Source: Acidimicrobiaceae bacterium
Lineage (GTDB): Bacteria; Actinomycetota; Acidimicrobiia; Acidimicrobiales; MedAcidi-G1
Direction: 5' to 3'
Length of the DNA stretch: 46,670 nucleotides
Assembly: GCA_002729765.1 (NCBI GenBank)
Contig: PBYV01000014.1
Location: 1 to 46,670 of the forward strand
The notes beneath the pieces are model-generated. The model was not told where the DNA came from. It saw nothing but the letters and a program-made list of their open reading frames with translations, and made no database searches. This document shows, piece by piece, positions 8,270 through 15,712 of this stretch. The position numbers and the translations under genes were made by a program. Every line of letters begins with the position of its first letter. The stretch's first letter is position 1.

Positions 8270-8794
8270 CTAAATCAAAATCTCCAAAAGTTTGCCATCA
8301 ATACAGCGCCAGTCCAATTTTCGCAAGAAATTACTTTTAATAATTAAACCACTTGAATCTTCAAGCACTAAAGCCATTCCATGCCGTCTCTGAAATACCG
8401 TCACCTCTGCCAGGTTCCAGTTAACTAGAGCGAATTTTTCTAATTCTGGCAGTGTCTTATTAAATTTCACTTCACTCAAATCAGGCTGCGTTCCTGTTGG
8501 CGGAAAAAAGTAAACTTTTTCCCACTTTCCTGGGCGTTCAGACACAGGTAATCTCAATTTTGCTTTCTTTAAGCGAGCTAATAGTTCACGTCCGTCTATT
8601 TCAATAGCTCCCAAAACAAGTGCCTGATCTCTAACTTCTTTTGGAACATCATAATGGTCGCCTTGAAATGACATAAGACGAAGTCCAAGTAGGTCAGCAA
8701 AATCATGTAGTTCAGTCAAATTATCATCACTAGCAAGATGGGCCCATAATTTCCCCCTATACGGCCAAATTGCTTTATCAACGACTACTGCCAT
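8270..8794 (-). CDS. DUF4031 domain protein
   Basis: This is a protein of about 174 residues when started at ATG 8794. Its opening (MAVVVDKAIWPYRGKLWAHL) matches the usual N-terminus of DUF4031 proteins, including the later HDFADLLGL and GDHYDVP motifs. The frame extends upstream to 8854, but that extra part looks like read-through of non-coding sequence and is not family-like. The domain is widespread in actinobacteria and its function is unknown. It lies directly upstream of the lipoprotein gene. A divergent small gene starts at 8889. Confidence 0.75.
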   Translation of the reverse strand: MAVVVDKAIWPYRGKLWAHLASDDNLTELHDFADLLGLRLMSFQGDHYDVPKEVRDQALVLGAIEIDGRELLARLKKAKLRLPVSERPGKWEKVYFFPPTGTQPDLSEVKFNKTLPELEKFALVNWNLAEVTVFQRRHGMALVLEDSSGLIIKSNFLRKLDWRCIDGKLLEILI

Positions 8795-8888
8795 TCCATA
8801 TGTTGTCGTTAAAAATAAAAAAATGCACGTTGAAGACAAATTCTTTCCCAGCAACTGAAAATACTTGATTTAATGACACAATTATTAA

Positions 8889-9161
8889 ATGATTGATGCT
8901 GAAAATACCTTCACCACCGTCAAATTTTCGCCAAATTGTGAGATTGAAGAAATTTCTAGAGTTGCTCTCGCTGCAATTCTGAGAATTCACAAAATCGATC
9001 CCGCTTTAGTCAGCGAATTGGCTGTTTCACTTCAACAAGAAATTAAGAACATTTCTGCAAAGGCTCTATTCGTAGAAGTTGAATTTCAACCCGGTGAAAA
9101 CAGTATTTCTGCCGAAGTAAGAGCTAATGGCAACTCGCGCACAATTAGCGCTACTTGGTAA
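8889..9161 (+). CDS. Small protein of unknown function
   Basis: This 90-residue soluble protein has a predicted helix-rich first half and a beta-like second half ending in Ser-Ala-Thr-Trp. There is no signal peptide or membrane segment and no motif I can name. The ATG at 8889 lacks a strong ribosome site. Coding is supported by balanced composition and by its fit between the divergent DUF4031 gene and the convergent methyltransferase gene, whose 3' end it overlaps by 11 bases. Confidence 0.5.
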   Translation: MIDAENTFTTVKFSPNCEIEEISRVALAAILRIHKIDPALVSELAVSLQQEIKNISAKALFVEVEFQPGENSISAEVRANGNSRTISATW

Positions 9162-9804
9162 TTGAACGTCTTGCGACTAGCCATGACCCCTCAAGTGCAT
9201 AAGCTGAAACTCCAAACCAACTAACTTCACTATTAGCTGACATCAAATCAATTACTTCTTCCGGAGGAAGGTAAATAGGCGTTTCAGGACCTCTGCTACT
9301 AATCCAAACCAAAAAACCTTCATCTTTTAAACATCTCTCTATCTCATTTGGAAAAAGAATCATATTCATAACCAGAAATACGTCAACAGAATTACTAGCA
9401 AAAGGAAGACAATAACCATCAGCACAAACTTGCGAGGTTTCTGGTGTAACAGAATTTTTAAGCATTTCTTTTGAAATATCTACTGCAACTACGCTTTCAA
9501 AGTTATTAACCAAAAGTTGAGTAGCTAAACCTGTACCTGCTCCTAGGTCTACAACTCTTTTCCCGTGAACCTCACCTCTTTCTAACGCATCTAAAACTGG
9601 TACCCCTCTGGTAGGAATGTTTCGGGTAGTTGACCAGTCGCCGGCTTTTTCATCGAAGAGCTTCTTTACTTCTTCCGCCAACTCAGAATTCCAAAGATTT
9701 TTGTAAACCACGTCTCTAGTAACGTGCCTCATCCGGGAATCAGAACCTGATTCTCTAACAGATTTAGAACGTGGATGAATTGTTGGAAGGTAGGTGATTT
9801 TCAA
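9151..9804 (-). CDS. SAM-dependent methyltransferase (class I)
   Basis: This 217-residue protein has the class I Rossmann motif VVDLGAGTGLATQLL at about residues 84-98, the motif II acidic residue in VVAVDIS, and a later CLPFASNSVDVF region, as in Methyltransf_11 proteins. Substrate unknown. The frame starts at TTG 9804, six bases after the dut stop, suggesting co-transcription with dut. An internal ATG at 9732 is an alternative start that would keep the whole catalytic domain. There is no strong ribosome site at either. Confidence 0.8.
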   Translation of the reverse strand: MKITYLPTIHPRSKSVRESGSDSRMRHVTRDVVYKNLWNSELAEEVKKLFDEKAGDWSTTRNIPTRGVPVLDALERGEVHGKRVVDLGAGTGLATQLLVNNFESVVAVDISKEMLKNSVTPETSQVCADGYCLPFASNSVDVFLVMNMILFPNEIERCLKDEGFLVWISSRGPETPIYLPPEEVIDLMSANSEVSWFGVSAYALEGSWLVARRSITK

Positions 9805-9810
9805 ATCTTG

Positions 9811-10248
9811 TTACCGTCCAGAAGAACCAAACCCAGTTTCTCCTCTTTCTGAATCTGGTAGTTCTTCAACTACTTGGAAATCGCACTCTTCAACTCTTTT
9901 AATTACCAGTTGAGCTATTCTTTCACCTTTATTGACTTCGAAAGCTTCACTGGGATCAGTATTGACCAATAACACTTTTAATTCTCCGCGGTAGCCAGAA
10001 TCAATAAGACCGGGTGTATTTAAACACGTAATTCCATGTTTAAGTGCTAAACCACTTCTAGGTTGAACAAATCCCGCGAATCCTTCAGGTATAGCTATTG
10101 CAACTCCTGTTGATATGAGGGCCCTCCCTCCACCTGCATCTAGAACCACTGATTCTGCAGCAACTAAATCTGCACCAGCATCACCTGGTTTTGCGTAAAC
10201 AGGGATTGTTGCATCGTCTATTAATCTAATAATTGGAATATTCAGCAT
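9811..10248 (-). CDS. dut: Trimeric dUTPase
   Basis: This 145-residue enzyme hydrolyses dUTP to dUMP and pyrophosphate, keeping uracil out of DNA and supplying dUMP for thymidylate synthesis. All five dUTPase motifs are visible: AGADL near residue 24, PRSGLA near 63, the NTPGLIDSGYRGE uracil-binding hairpin near 77, GERIAQLVI near 107, and the C-terminal RGETGFGSSGR lid. The length is normal for the homotrimeric class. It is divergent from orn across a 52-base gap and precedes the methyltransferase gene by 6 bases. Confidence 0.96.
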   Translation of the reverse strand: MLNIPIIRLIDDATIPVYAKPGDAGADLVAAESVVLDAGGGRALISTGVAIAIPEGFAGFVQPRSGLALKHGITCLNTPGLIDSGYRGELKVLLVNTDPSEAFEVNKGERIAQLVIKRVEECDFQVVEELPDSERGETGFGSSGR

Positions 10249-10300
10249 AAATATGACCTTACTTGCACTTCTTACTGAATAACCGACACATTAAGCCCGT

Positions 10301-10849
10301 ATGATCAAATCTGTGTTGGCTTGGATGGATTTAGAGATGACAGGGTTAGACCCAAAAGAAGACGTAATCGTTGAGATCGCAACTTTACTTACAAATGATG
10401 ACCTTGAAGAAATCGCAATTGGGCCAAACTTAGTTATCCATCAGCCATCTGAAAAATTAGAGAACATGAGTAAACACGTCCAACAAATGCATACTTCTAG
10501 CGGTTTACTTAATGAAATTTCGAAATCTACTATAAGTCTTTCAATCGCTGGCGAAAAAACTTTGGACTTCTTAAAAGAGCATATTGAAAAAGCAGGAACC
10601 ATCCCCCTATGTGGTAATTCAATTGGTACCGATAGAAAATTCTTGTCAGAAGGTCTTCCAGATTTGGCATCTTTCTTCCATTACAGATCAATTGATGTCT
10701 CAACTATCAAAGAGCTTGCAAAACGCTGGAATCCAGAAATTATAAACTCTGCCCCGAAAAAAAATGGAGGCCACCGAGCATTAGACGACATTCGTGAATC
10801 AATCTCTGAACTCCGCCATTACCGTGAAAACTTTTTCATAAGCCAATGA
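10301..10849 (+). CDS. orn: Oligoribonuclease
   Basis: This 182-residue DEDDh-family 3'-5' exonuclease degrades the shortest RNA fragments, including pGpG from c-di-GMP turnover. The catalytic set is visible: D10 and E12 in WMDLEMTGLDP, an Asp in GTDRKFL (about 113) and the closing HRALDDIRES His and Asp (about 158-162). The length is typical. The start follows a short AT-rich leader divergent from dut. The stop overlaps the next start by 4 bases (ATGA), so it is coupled to the MBL-fold gene. Confidence 0.95.
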   Translation: MIKSVLAWMDLEMTGLDPKEDVIVEIATLLTNDDLEEIAIGPNLVIHQPSEKLENMSKHVQQMHTSSGLLNEISKSTISLSIAGEKTLDFLKEHIEKAGTIPLCGNSIGTDRKFLSEGLPDLASFFHYRSIDVSTIKELAKRWNPEIINSAPKKNGGHRALDDIRESISELRHYRENFFISQ

Positions 10850-11946
10850 ACAAAAATACGTCCGAAGAGACAGATCTACCTCCGCGCCCAATAAGGCAGG
10901 AACAAGAACCAGCTTCAGAAGAAGTTACAGAAATTGCTAGAGGCATTTACAGATTCCAACTCCCAATTTCAATGCCTGGATTAGGACACGTGAATTGTTA
11001 TGCGCTTGAAGATGAGAAAGGATTGTCTCTGGTAGACCCGGGACTACCTGGAAACGAGTCATGGAATGCTCTCGAAAAACGGCTTAAAGATCTAGGAACC
11101 AACTTTAATCATGTCCATACAGCGATAGTTACCCATAGTCACGTTGATCATTACGGTGGAGTTCACAGACTTCGAGATGATTATGAAGTCGAAGTTCTTA
11201 CTCACTCTTCTTTTTCATCAGTTTTTGGTACTGATGACATTATGGAAAATCCTGATGCTGCTTCGCTAGATCTAGCCGATGATGAAGACATCGAGAAACT
11301 TCGTGAAATGCTTAGTAGACCAACCCCATGGGGAACGAAAAGAGAACCTCCTTCAGTTGAAGAGCTTAGGAAATGGAGCGGGAGTAATACAGGTGCTGAT
11401 TCAAAGTCATTCCAAGTACCTAAACCGTCTTTAACAGTAGAAGACTCTGAAGAAGTAAACATCGGCGGAAGAATCTGGTTAGCTCTTCACCTTCCAGGAC
11501 ATACACATGACCATCTGTGTTTATATGATCCAGCAGATGGAATTTTCTTATCTGGAGATCATGTATTACCAACCATCACTCCACACATAGGAGGTATGGG
11601 GAATATGGAAGACCCGTTAGCCGTCTTTTTTAATTCTTTAGAAAGAACAAAAGAATTTTCACAAGTTTCTCTTGTTTTGCCAGCTCATGGACACCCATTT
11701 AATAATCTTGTCGAAAGAACAGATGACATTATTCAACATCATGTAGAGCGTTTGCAGTTGATCAGAGAAACGGGAGATTCGATAGGTGAAGCCTCAGTTA
11801 ATGAGTATATGAAATACTTATTTAAAGAAAGATCTTGGGGTGACATGGCAGCTAGTGAAACTTACGCCCACCTCGAACATTTAAGAATTCTTGGTGAAGC
11901 GATGCCTAAAGAAGAAGAAGGCATAAAAACTTATAAATTCGCTTGA
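10846..11946 (+). CDS. MBL-fold metallo-hydrolase
   Basis: This 366-residue protein has a complete metallo-beta-lactamase-fold metal set: THSHVDH near residue 95 (HxHxDH), a GHTHDH near 214, a GDH near 235 and a terminal AHGHP near 281. It therefore should bind two metal ions and hydrolyse an ester, thioester or phosphoester. The long acidic insert at residues about 125-195 and C-terminal helical part (about 290-366) resemble the large MBL proteins with a winged-helix-like tail. Substrate unknown. It is translationally coupled to orn. Confidence 0.88.
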   Translation: MNKNTSEETDLPPRPIRQEQEPASEEVTEIARGIYRFQLPISMPGLGHVNCYALEDEKGLSLVDPGLPGNESWNALEKRLKDLGTNFNHVHTAIVTHSHVDHYGGVHRLRDDYEVEVLTHSSFSSVFGTDDIMENPDAASLDLADDEDIEKLREMLSRPTPWGTKREPPSVEELRKWSGSNTGADSKSFQVPKPSLTVEDSEEVNIGGRIWLALHLPGHTHDHLCLYDPADGIFLSGDHVLPTITPHIGGMGNMEDPLAVFFNSLERTKEFSQVSLVLPAHGHPFNNLVERTDDIIQHHVERLQLIRETGDSIGEASVNEYMKYLFKERSWGDMAASETYAHLEHLRILGEAMPKEEEGIKTYKFA

Positions 11947-11991
11947 TTTAAGCCAATATCTAACAATTTATTGATTTTATTGAAAAATAAG

Positions 11992-12047
11992 TTGACAAAA
12001 TTCACTCAAAGGTGTTGAGTGGTCACTTAGCGTAGTTTTGATAAACT
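11992..12047 (+). promoter_or_regulatory. Putative promoter and operator region of the whiB7 leader
   Basis: A perfect TTGACA hexamer lies at 11992-11997, preceded by an AT-rich tract. A 7-bp inverted repeat, CACTCAA/TTGAGTG (12003-12009 and 12015-12021), follows. An extended -10-like TGATAAACT is at 12039-12047. The spacing between TTGACA and that -10 is too long for one simple promoter, so which elements pair is unclear. AT-rich DNA beside the -35 is known for WhiB7-activated promoters in mycobacteria. Confidence 0.35.
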
Positions 12048-12087
12048 CGTTTGTATAGAACTGTTTTGCAGTTTATAGAAAGAGAAA

Positions 12088-12264
12088 ATGAGCATGAATA
12101 ATAGCATTCGCAGTCATTACGGTCATAAAACCGTTGGTCATGCTTTAACCTCGCACGTCCTCACACCGGTTAATCCAGCAGCTCTCTCCTCAGAGACAAT
12201 TTCATTCTGGTTTAACAAGTATGGATTTTTCACCAAAAAGCGGCCCTGGGAAGCACCTAGCTAA
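12088..12264 (+). CDS. 58-codon leader ORF upstream of whiB7
   Basis: A 58-residue ORF starts at ATG 12088 after a purine-rich AGAGAAA and ends at TAA 12262-12264. The peptide is basic and aromatic towards its end (Trp-Phe-Asn-Lys-Tyr, then Lys-Lys-Arg-Pro-Trp). It has no signal peptide or known domain. Codons 51-54 contain the 5' arm of a hairpin that would compete with the terminator at 12288-12314, so its main role is probably as a translated regulatory leader rather than a functional protein. In mycobacteria and Streptomyces-type actinobacteria, whiB7 is known to be controlled by translation of an upstream ORF. This matches that layout. Confidence 0.65.
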   Translation: MSMNNSIRSHYGHKTVGHALTSHVLTPVNPAALSSETISFWFNKYGFFTKKRPWEAPS

Positions 12265-12292
12265 ATAGCTAAAACGCAGAAACCATGGCCGC
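12240..12292 (+). promoter_or_regulatory. Predicted antiterminator hairpin of the whiB7 leader
   Basis: GCGGCCCTGG (12240-12249) can pair with CCATGGCCGC (12283-12292) with nine of ten positions matched. The loop contains a small TAGCT/AGCTA stem spanning the leader ORF stop. The 3' arm shares five bases (12288-12292) with the 5' arm of the terminator, so the two structures exclude each other. The 5' arm is inside the leader ORF and would be covered by a ribosome reading its last codons. Confidence 0.65.
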
Positions 12293-12314
12293 CGGAAAAT
12301 CCGGCGGCTTTTTT
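12288..12314 (+). terminator. Intrinsic terminator/attenuator before whiB7
   Basis: A perfect 8-bp GC-rich stem, GCCGCCGG (12288-12295) with CCGGCGGC (12301-12308), encloses a 5-base loop and is followed by six T residues (12309-12314). It lies 24 bases after the leader ORF stop and 34 bases before the whiB7 ATG. A strong terminator at this place, in front of a gene on the same strand, implies regulated read-through. Confidence 0.85.
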
Positions 12315-12347
12315 CATTTTTAAGATCAATTCTGAAAAGGAGTAAAA

Positions 12348-12683
12348 ATGTTTGCAATCGAATATAAAACAGAAGCATGGAGAGAAAATGCAGCATGCTC
12401 TCAACTTGGCGTGCCTACAGGAATCTTCTTTTCTGAAGACTTGGGAGACATCGCCCAAGCGAAAAGAATATGCGCGGAGTGTCCTTCTCTCACATTGTGT
12501 TTGGAAGCGGCTATAGAACGAACTGAACCTTGGGGAGTTTGGGGTGGTCAATTATTCCGAAAAGGGAAAATCTTAACTAACAAACGTGGAAGAGGAAGAC
12601 CGCGCAAAATCTCTATACCCGAAGAAGAGTTCCCAGTTATACCTATACCTGTTCATCTGCAGTCTGCCCTCCGTTCTGCTTGA
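12348..12683 (+). CDS. whiB7: WhiB7-like transcriptional regulator
   Basis: This 111-residue Wbl protein has the four iron-sulfur cysteines C17, C42, C45 and C51, the GVWGG turn at 64-68 and a C-terminal AT-hook (R80-G-R-G-R-P-R-K87). The AT-hook after the GVWGG turn is the hallmark of WhiB7, which binds the primary sigma factor and AT-rich DNA next to -35 elements to switch on intrinsic antibiotic-resistance genes. A strong AAGGAG site lies at 12337-12342. The upstream leader ORF, antiterminator and terminator suggest control by attenuation. Assignment to WhiB7 rather than another Wbl protein rests on the AT-hook and leader; regulated targets in this organism are unknown. Confidence 0.85.
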   Translation: MFAIEYKTEAWRENAACSQLGVPTGIFFSEDLGDIAQAKRICAECPSLTLCLEAAIERTEPWGVWGGQLFRKGKILTNKRGRGRPRKISIPEEEFPVIPIPVHLQSALRSA

Positions 12684-12695
12684 TGATCGGTCAAA

Positions 12696-12729
12696 CAAAT
12701 TGAGGTGACGTTTTACGAACCTCGATTTG
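12696..12729 (+). other. Large hairpin 1 in the whiB7-tlpA gap
   Basis: CAAATTGAGGT (12696-12706) pairs over 11 positions with ACCTCGATTTG (12719-12729), with a single G-U wobble and a 12-base loop. There is no T-tract. It is the first of two stem-loops in the 117-base gap. Confidence 0.6.
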
Positions 12730-12742
12730 CAAAGGCTAGTTT

Positions 12743-12784
12743 GGGAGATGATCTTACGACCTATAGTCGTAATGGTCATCTCCC
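12743..12784 (+). other. Large hairpin 2 in the whiB7-tlpA gap
   Basis: GGGAGATGA (12743-12751) pairs perfectly with TCATCTCCC (12776-12784). After a small internal loop (TC against TGG), TTACGAC (12754-12760) pairs with GTCGTAA (12766-12772), closed by a 5-base loop. This gives 16 base pairs in all. No T-tract follows, and the tlpA-like GTG start is 16 bases later. A structured RNA leader or a protein-binding dyad is likely. Confidence 0.65.
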
Positions 12785-12800
12785 GACTACCTTTATAGAT

Positions 12801-13289
12801 GTGAAAAAAGTTTTATTGATAATTCTTATACTTGCTACTGCTTGCAGTAGCGAAGAAATCATTGAACCACTTGACGAAAATGTATTACACCAATCTTTTA
12901 AAACAGAAAATGGATCTGAAACCCTCAAAAGTCTTTATGAACAAAATAATCAACCTATGGTCGTGAATCTTTGGGCTACCTGGTGTACTCCGTGTTTAGA
13001 GGAAATGCCATACTTCGAAGCAGCCCATCGCAAACATGGAAGCAAAATACAATTTATAGGTATCAATATTAGCGATTCTCCAACCAGAGCTAAAAAAAGA
13101 GCTGAGGAGCTTCACATTTCTTATCTACTAGGAAATGACCCTGATGGGAGTTTCACTAAATCTTTAAAAGCTATCGGCTTGCCGCTAACAGCTTTCTTCA
13201 ATACTGAAGGCAAATTATCAACAATTCATCAAGGCCCTATCAGTGAAGAAACCCTCCAGGAATCAGTAATGGGACTCTTAGATGTTTGA
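12801..13289 (+). CDS. TlpA/ResA-like thioredoxin-fold lipoprotein
   Basis: Started at GTG 12801, the protein has 162 residues: a Lys-Lys N-terminus, a hydrophobic segment and a cysteine at residue 15 in a lipobox-like LATAC, then a thioredoxin fold with WCTPC. The usual cis-Pro is seen in GLPLTAFF. TlpA/ResA proteins use reductant delivered across the membrane to reduce apocytochrome c or other envelope disulfides. The frame is open back to 12705, but that part runs through two hairpins and would bury the signal peptide, so I prefer the later start. It overlaps the CcdA-like gene by 8 bases, and the pair probably acts together. Confidence 0.82.
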   Translation: MKKVLLIILILATACSSEEIIEPLDENVLHQSFKTENGSETLKSLYEQNNQPMVVNLWATWCTPCLEEMPYFEAAHRKHGSKIQFIGINISDSPTRAKKRAEELHISYLLGNDPDGSFTKSLKAIGLPLTAFFNTEGKLSTIHQGPISEETLQESVMGLLDV

Positions 13290-14382
13290 TATCGAACTAG
13301 TCCTCCCTTTCAGCCTTGGTATCATCACAGCAATTAATCCATGTGGTTTTGCAATGCTTCCCACTTGGCTCGGATACTTCATCGGTAAAGACACTGCTGA
13401 CAATCAAGCACGGCCAGAGCAAGTCATTAGAGGTTTATGGGTAAGTCTGACTCTTACAGCAACATTCGTAGGAGTTTTTGGATTTCTTGGATTTGTGATT
13501 TCTCATCTAGTTAACGAAGAGACAATTGCGCAAAAAACCCCTTGGATAACTGTCGCCTTAGGGATACTTCTAATTCCATACGGGTTTTCTCTATTATTTA
13601 AAAAGAATCAAAAATTGTTTCCTTCTTTCAGTAGAAGAGGTCCAAAATCCAATGAGTTGTTCTCAGTAATTGGATTCGGTGTTTCCTACGCAATTGTTTC
13701 AGTTGGATGCTCCGCCCCTCTCTTTTTACTCCAAATCTCCGGCAGTTTCAGCAGAGAAGGAATTATTGAAGGGATAATAATCTTTCTTGCTTATGCACTC
13801 GGATTGGGTGCTGTTGTAACCATCACAACTCTGTCTTTAGCTATGGCTAGAGGTGGTATTGTCCGCAATCTTAGAAAACTACTGCCGTATGTAGATCAAA
13901 TAGGCGCCCTTGCGCTACTAACAGGCGGTGCATATTTGTTTATTTACGGAATTTACGAAATTAGAACTTTAAATTCTCCAGGGTCAGGAACCAATCCAAT
14001 AGTTGAAAAAATTAACGAACTCCAATCGCATTTGACTATTTGGATCTCGGAAGTTGGGGGCTTAGAAATAGGTTTAGCTTTATGGCTGATAATAATTACT
14101 TTCATACTTTGGGGTTTAAACCCAGCATTTACCGGTAATGCGAAAAATTATCTTAGATTTTCGCTTTTGGGAATTTGGCTTATCCTCGAAGGAGCCTTAT
14201 ATAAAGGAATGTTGTTTATAAGACCAACAGTAAATGTGATTTCAAAATGGCCTGCAAGAATGAATAATTGGTTCGAGAAACCTGAAAGATGGGCTGTTCC
14301 TTTTGAGGTATTCGTTTCAAGCATCTTCCTGTTAATTATTTACTTAAGTTTGTCAGCTTTTCTTAAAGAGAAAAAAAGATGA
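13282..14382 (+). CDS. CcdA/DsbD-like transmembrane thiol reductase with C-terminal extension
   Basis: This 366-residue membrane protein begins with a CcdA core. A conserved Cys sits in NPCGFAMLP (about residue 21) and a second in VSVGCSAP (about 145), the redox pair that carries electrons from cytoplasmic thioredoxin across the membrane. The core is about 240 residues; the remaining 120 add further membrane helices, an extension not found in minimal CcdA. Partner: the overlapping TlpA-like lipoprotein upstream. Likely purpose: reducing apocytochrome c thiols for haem attachment, including the CxxCH of the oxidase subunit II in this window. This link is inferred, not shown. Confidence 0.82.
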   Translation: MFDIELVLPFSLGIITAINPCGFAMLPTWLGYFIGKDTADNQARPEQVIRGLWVSLTLTATFVGVFGFLGFVISHLVNEETIAQKTPWITVALGILLIPYGFSLLFKKNQKLFPSFSRRGPKSNELFSVIGFGVSYAIVSVGCSAPLFLLQISGSFSREGIIEGIIIFLAYALGLGAVVTITTLSLAMARGGIVRNLRKLLPYVDQIGALALLTGGAYLFIYGIYEIRTLNSPGSGTNPIVEKINELQSHLTIWISEVGGLEIGLALWLIIITFILWGLNPAFTGNAKNYLRFSLLGIWLILEGALYKGMLFIRPTVNVISKWPARMNNWFEKPERWAVPFEVFVSSIFLLIIYLSLSAFLKEKKR

Positions 14383-15020
14383 CAGAGATTAAAAAAATTC
14401 AGAGTTTCACCGAACTGCTTTCAAGTCCTGAAATAACTGAGGAAATCGAAATTCGATCTTCTTTTGGTGTCTGCGCGCTCCATGGAGGTGGATTAGAAAG
14501 AGCAACTGAAGCTGTCGCTCGAGATGTAGCGGAAAACACCGACTCTTCTTACTATGCGGTCATCCAACCTGAGGGATCGAGAATACATTTGTCTTCTAAA
14601 TATTTCGATCCAAATCAGTCCTTAAGACTTGGTCAATTTTTAGAAAAAATCGACACTCTTATCTCGATTCACGGATATGGAAAAGAAGATGATTTTTGGG
14701 CTTTACTACTCGGAGGAAGCAACAGAGAATTGGCTTATCACCTCGCAGGTTCGCTAAGGGAGGTACTGCCCGAAGAATATCGTGTGGTAGATCAAATGGA
14801 TAACATCCCACTACCTTTGAGAGGTGTCCATCCTGACAATCCGGTTAATTTTCCAATCAACGGAGGAGTCCAAATTGAAATACCACCTGGTTTAAGATGG
14901 AACAGAGAACATAATTTCTGGTCGGATGCAGACGGAACTCCACGTTCAGAAGATTTAAACAAACTTATTAAAGGATTGATCTCAGGAATTAATAGTTGGC
15001 AAAATAAAAAGAATTGTTGA
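14379..15020 (+). CDS. Poly-gamma-glutamate hydrolase family protein (DUF867/YjqB-like)
   Basis: This 213-residue protein has the HGGGLE motif (about residue 36), a SIHGYG (about 97) and a late Pro-rich end, which mark the zinc-dependent gamma-PGA hydrolase family (PF05908), related to carboxypeptidase folds. Members cut gamma-linked polyglutamate in Bacillus phages; in free-living bacteria the substrate is unclear. It has no signal peptide, and its start overlaps the CcdA-like gene by 4 bases, so it is expressed with the TlpA/CcdA pair. Why a peptidase-like enzyme should sit there is not evident. Confidence 0.72.
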   Translation: MTEIKKIQSFTELLSSPEITEEIEIRSSFGVCALHGGGLERATEAVARDVAENTDSSYYAVIQPEGSRIHLSSKYFDPNQSLRLGQFLEKIDTLISIHGYGKEDDFWALLLGGSNRELAYHLAGSLREVLPEEYRVVDQMDNIPLPLRGVHPDNPVNFPINGGVQIEIPPGLRWNREHNFWSDADGTPRSEDLNKLIKGLISGINSWQNKKNC

Positions 15021-15024
15021 AAAA

Positions 15025-15660
15025 TTATGGTGATAAGCGAGTAAAAATCCAGCCTTGAACGGTCAACTCATAACCTATTCTGTCATGTAGCCGATTTTGT
15101 CTCCCCTGCCAAAATTCAATGAAATTTGGCGAAACTTTATATCCTCCCCAATGATGAGGCCTTGGAACTTCATCACCTCGCCACTTCAATTCCTGCGTTT
15201 CAAATGCAGTATCTAATTCCTCTCGACTAGGAATTCTGCTGCTTTGATTAGAGACTAAAGATCCTATTTTGGTTTCATGTGGCCTCATTGCCCAATATTC
15301 ATCTGATTCGATTTCAGGGATCTTCTCAGCTGTCCCTTCAATGGAGACCTGTCTACGTAATTCATTCCAACTGAAAGTAAGAGAAACTTTTTCATTATTT
15401 TCAATATCTTTAGCTTTCCTACTTTCATAATTAGTAAAGAAAAAAAATCCATCTTCACGAACCTCTTTTAAAAGAACATTTCTTCCACTGGGAGAACCAC
15501 TTTTATCTACAGTGCTTAAAACCATTGCATTAGGTTCCAAGTAACCGACCTCTTCTATCTCTGAATACCAGATTTTAAATTGGTCAATTGGATCACTAAC
15601 TAAATCATCTTCATATAGGCCACGATTTTCATATTCTTTACGTACCCGTCTTAAATCCAT
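15025..15660 (-). CDS. pdxH: Pyridoxamine 5'-phosphate oxidase
   Basis: This 211-residue FMN enzyme oxidises pyridoxamine or pyridoxine phosphate to pyridoxal phosphate. Family features are visible in order: the N-terminal LRRVRKEYENRGL, the FMN-binding GRNVLLK and FFFTNYESRKAKDI, the SxxSRIPSREEL stretch, and the C-terminal FWQGRQNRLHDR signature. The length is standard. It converges on the gamma-PGA hydrolase-like gene with 4 bases between stops and is divergent from crcB. Confidence 0.95.
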   Translation of the reverse strand: MDLRRVRKEYENRGLYEDDLVSDPIDQFKIWYSEIEEVGYLEPNAMVLSTVDKSGSPSGRNVLLKEVREDGFFFFTNYESRKAKDIENNEKVSLTFSWNELRRQVSIEGTAEKIPEIESDEYWAMRPHETKIGSLVSNQSSRIPSREELDTAFETQELKWRGDEVPRPHHWGGYKVSPNFIEFWQGRQNRLHDRIGYELTVQGWIFTRLSP

Positions 15661-15712
15661 ATAAAAGGTCTAGTCAAAATAGTCAACTACTACAAATATC
15701 AGGATGTAATGT

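Noticed and set aside
12705-12800. N-terminal extension of the TlpA-like protein from a GTG at 12705
   Set aside because: It runs through two hairpins and would push the signal peptide 32 residues inward; GTG 12801 gives a normal lipoprotein N-terminus.
15661-15712. Fluoride riboswitch ahead of the crcB pair
   Set aside because: The leader is only about 50 bases, AT-rich, and lacks the conserved GG/GAUGG-type core I would expect.
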